64,000 bases of DNA from Dysosmobacter sp. (GTDB lineage: Bacteria > Bacillota > Clostridia > Oscillospirales > Oscillospiraceae): the NCBI GenBank assembly GCA_026169195.1, contig JAPFEH010000038.1, positions 1-64,000 of the forward strand. Direction: 5' to 3'. Shown one piece after another: positions 61,749 to 64,000 of this stretch (its first letter is position 1; every line of letters starts with the position of its first letter). The position numbers and the translations under genes were made by a program. The notes under the pieces were generated by a model. It worked only from the letters and a program-made list of their open reading frames with translations, was not told the origin of the DNA and searched no databases.

Positions 61749-62564
61749 TTACATTGTGAATAAGTAGCTGCATTTACACATCTGCTCCCGGATCACATGG
61801 TCAGCACGCTGAAGGATCACTGCTTCATAGACTTCATCCAGACATTGAAACAGTTCCGGAATATCACTGACCGAAAATAAAAAATGGAGGTCACTGCCAT
61901 AGAGCGTCGTTGCTGCTTCCATTTGTTCTGTGAAATCGGGACTGAATGGTTTGGACTTCACTCTGCGGATGCAGGAGTAAATGTCGGCATCAATGGGATA
62001 GTCGTTCATGTCGGCAAGGAAAGAGAGCCCATTATCAAAGATGGGGCACAACCGGAATGTTCCGGTCTCTTCGTTGCGGATGACTGTAAGATTATTGGTG
62101 TGTCTGTCTTCGTTGAGCAGGAAGGCATCCAATTCCATGATCGTGCTGAGATATCGTCCAAAATTCTGAAGCCCCGTAACTTTTTCAACGAAGTCGACCG
62201 TATACTGGATCTTCGCTTTGACAGCCCCCATTTGTCCTATGGCCTGGGCAAGCCCTACACCCTGATATGCACGATGCAGCCGCTCGAGAGAGATCAGCGT
62301 CTCTGACGGCTTCCTGAAGTTCCGACTGATGCAGCTGGCAATCGGTTTCAGCTCTGTTTTGATGATCATTGGTTCGTATGTCACAAAATTGTCCAGTGTG
62401 GATCTGCTCAGCATTCTGGAAACCACGACCTCAGACAAACTCTCATAACCCATGTGATCTGCCTTATACCAGGTATCATCAATTTGCCATTTGGGTTGGT
62501 CGCCTTTTGAAGTATGCCCAGAACGCTCAACCTGACATCCGGTATTCAATTCAATGCATTGCAT
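61749..62564 (-). CDS. HipA-like kinase-fold protein
   Basis: 271 residues, core kinase part of HipA only. Visible: a phosphate-loop-like HTSKGDQPKW, the ATP lysine in DTWYKAD, the catalytic NEDRHTNNL and the metal motif IFDNGLSF. The N-terminal domain of full HipA is missing. It overlaps the upstream regulator by 14 nt. Toxicity is inferred from family only. Confidence 0.85.
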   Translation of the reverse strand: MQCIELNTGCQVERSGHTSKGDQPKWQIDDTWYKADHMGYESLSEVVVSRMLSRSTLDNFVTYEPMIIKTELKPIASCISRNFRKPSETLISLERLHRAYQGVGLAQAIGQMGAVKAKIQYTVDFVEKVTGLQNFGRYLSTIMELDAFLLNEDRHTNNLTVIRNEETGTFRLCPIFDNGLSFLADMNDYPIDADIYSCIRRVKSKPFSPDFTEQMEAATTLYGSDLHFLFSVSDIPELFQCLDEVYEAVILQRADHVIREQMCKCSYLFTM

Positions 62565-63162
62565 CTGTAGGCACCTCCTTGGGAAAGCTTTTAAAGGTCA
62601 GATACATATCGTCTTCAGCAGTTCGCCCACCGGTCACTTCTGCAATTGCCAACGGATCATAGCCGCCGGACAAGCCCAAACCATTTATGATCTGCTTGGC
62701 ATATTTGCGGCTTTTGGGGAAACACCGCTCTTCCAAAAAATACTCAAAATCTTCCCATGTCGGAGATTCATTGACTCCAAAGGCCCTGTGGAGCATATCG
62801 TCGGATCGATTGATAATTGCGATCTTCTCCTGTTCAAAGTCCACATAGATAACAGTACAAGTCTTTTTGCCCAGACGGAAATCGATGCGCATGGTATAAT
62901 CCTTGCTTGGGCGCGCATTTAGATATTGGCTGATCACAGGCCGGCTGACGCCGAAATGTCTGGCGATCGCCGGTATTGTCGCTCCTTCGGTTCTCATAGT
63001 GTCGATTATATCCATATCATCGATGGAAAGGGCGCGCTTCCGTCCTGCATTCCGTGTTTGCTTTTTCTTCCACTTTGCAGCCAGTTCTCTGATTTTCGTT
63101 TCTTCGGTTGTACCAAAGAGTTCTTTGCACAATGCCTTGTAATCCGTCTCTGCCACAGGCAT
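62551..63162 (-). CDS. helix-turn-helix partner of the HipA-like protein
   Basis: 203 residues. A resolvase-type helix-turn-helix in residues about 35-85 (RNAGRKRALSIDDMD, then TIPAIARHFGVSRPVISQYL), and a C-terminal domain of about 110 residues (from MRIDFRLGKKTCTVIYVDFE) that I do not recognise. A start at 63174 is possible, but it lies in the palindrome and has no ribosome site; 63162 has GGAAAG near it. Likely binds its own start region and forms a unit with the kinase. Confidence 0.78.
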   Translation of the reverse strand: MPVAETDYKALCKELFGTTEETKIRELAAKWKKKQTRNAGRKRALSIDDMDIIDTMRTEGATIPAIARHFGVSRPVISQYLNARPSKDYTMRIDFRLGKKTCTVIYVDFEQEKIAIINRSDDMLHRAFGVNESPTWEDFEYFLEERCFPKSRKYAKQIINGLGLSGGYDPLAIAEVTGGRTAEDDMYLTFKSFPKEVPTDAMH

Positions 63163-63674
63163 CCCTCTTTCCATAAGTAAAATAATTAAATTATTTACTT
63201 ATAGTGTAAGAGTGTCCTGAAAATCTGTCAATAGACTTCTTGTTGTCTTTTATAATGCACAGGGCTCCGGCAGAATAGTACCGCCGGAGCCCTGATTTTT
63301 TCTGTCTGTGGCTTTTCTGTGGTCAAAGCTCTGATCGAAAATTTTAAACGCGCCAAAAAATCATAAAAAGCGGTTTTTGTGAAGCTGATATCTGAATTCA
63401 AACCGGATACCTCATCCTTACCAACGCCGGTTTGGCACTTTTCTAAACTTTTTAATTGCCTTTTATTGTTTTCCACTCGAATTACACACTTTCTGCCACT
63501 CTTTATCCGTTCTGCCTCTGTACATTCCACCGCTATCTGTGGCTTGTTCTGTGATCAGCTCACACATTCACCCGGCGCACTCCTTCTTTATATACCTGAC
63601 AGAAGATTCCTCAAATTCCCTTATTCCCACATTTAGCAAGGCACAGATTCAGTTTTCACCCCAATAACAGTCCT
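63163..63674. other. 512-bp gap with palindrome and orphan terminator
   Basis: Holds a 30-bp near-perfect palindrome (63173-63202, arms ATAAGTAAA / TTTACTTAT) at the start of the HTH gene, and a hairpin at 63261-63302 (CAGGGCTCCGGC arm, then ATTTTTT) pointing in the plus direction with no plus-strand gene before it. A frame on the minus strand at about 63228-63530 has no recognisable features. Confidence 0.6.
63173..63202. promoter_or_regulatory. palindrome at the HTH/HipA promoter
   Basis: 9-bp outer arms and TAATT/AATTA inner arms, overlapping the region just before the HTH start codon; a probable autoregulatory operator. Confidence 0.6.
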
Positions 63675-64000
63675 TTAGGCATCAGATTTTCGCCATGGAT
63701 CTTCCAGTCTCCCACCCTTCAGGAGGCAGATCGATGTGCAAAACCGCTCGCACAGGACGCGGTCATGGGAGATAAAGAGATAGCCCATCTGCCGCTCCTG
63801 CTGGATCTCTCTCAGCAAGTGGATAATCTGTGCCTGAGAGATCACATCCAGCATAGAGGTCGGCTCATCCAACACCAGAAAGGACGGCTCGATCAGCATC
63901 GCCCGGGCCAACGCCAGCCGCTGGAGCTCGCCGCCGCTGAGCTCCGCCGGAAACCGCTCCAGGTGCTCTTCATAAATACCGTAGCGTTCCAAATAGTCAC
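63675..64000 (-). CDS. ABC transporter ATP-binding protein, C-terminal part
   Basis: The last 108 or so residues of an ATPase of the oligopeptide/nickel type: signature LSGGELQRLALARAML, Walker B FLVLDEPTSMLD and switch His FISHD. The gene continues beyond the right edge with Walker A outside the window. The truncated C-terminus is short, suggesting a DppF/NikE-like subunit. Confidence 0.9.
   Translation of the reverse strand, partial: DYLERYGIYEEHLERFPAELSGGELQRLALARAMLIEPSFLVLDEPTSMLDVISQAQIIHLLREIQQERQMGYLFISHDRVLCERFCTSICLLKGGRLEDPWRKSDA

Noticed and set aside
63228-63530. 100-codon minus-strand frame
   Set aside because: Runs through a strong terminator hairpin and shows no motif; could be a gene remnant but cannot be supported.

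Overview
The window looks like chromosomal DNA from a GC-rich anaerobic Firmicute of the Clostridia, most like the Oscillospiraceae (Flavonifractor / Intestinimonas / Oscillibacter type). I infer this from a FabK-type fatty acid synthesis operon with an acetyl-CoA carboxylase built in, the glmU-like/prs/pth/mfd order, SLH-domain surface proteins, a thiolase of the butyrate type, a ferredoxin-linked 2-ketoacid oxidoreductase, and sigma-A style promoters with strong AAGGAGG ribosome binding sites. No rRNA, tRNA or CRISPR array was recognised.

Layout. 1-9.3 kb (minus strand): acpP-accB-accC-accD-accA-fabH-fabK-(FabK-like)-fabD-fabG-fabF, almost every junction overlapping, read from one consensus promoter whose start region carries AT-rich palindromes. 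9.4-12.4 kb: a large acidic SLH surface protein. 12.6-16.1 kb: prfB, a MATE exporter and an M23 peptidase. 16.2-20.2 kb: glycolytic pgk-tpiA-gpmI, preceded by trmL. 21.1-28 kb: a degenerate GlmU-like protein, prs, pth, mfd and a PpiC/SurA-like lipoprotein. 28-33.9 kb: thlA with a Rex-box-like site, a small ferredoxin, a second SLH protein with a phosphodiester glycosidase domain, and a zinc-phospholipase-like protein.

33.9-42.5 kb is the most interesting part: a complete shikimate/Phe/Tyr operon (aroF-tyrA-aroB-aroA-aroC-pheA-aroE/K fusion-aroQ). It is preceded by a 32-codon leader peptide with five Phe and five Tyr codons, an 11-bp antiterminator pairing and an intrinsic terminator. This is a textbook layout for ribosome-mediated attenuation, which I read directly from the sequence.

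42.5-46.3 kb is a putative signalling cluster: a repeat lipoprotein, an XRE regulator, an atypical short Ser/Thr kinase and a zinc-ribbon/beta-helix membrane protein. 46.4-48.8 kb holds cstA and a small partner gene. 49-54.6 kb holds a GntR regulator divergent from a P-loop ATPase and a VOR/KOR-type 2-ketoacid:ferredoxin oxidoreductase (D, B, A, C subunits), followed by a separately promoted branched-chain aminotransferase with a terminator in its leader; together these suggest oxidative branched-chain amino acid metabolism. 54.7-58.1 kb holds an AT-richer chloramphenicol-acetyltransferase-like gene, a zinc-ribbon membrane protein and htpG. 58.2-60.5 kb holds tctB-tctA under what looks like a sigma-54 promoter with an upstream enhancer palindrome. 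60.7-63.7 kb is an AT-richer accessory segment with a Phd/Doc pair and a HipA-like kinase with its own HTH partner. The window ends inside an ABC-transporter ATPase gene.
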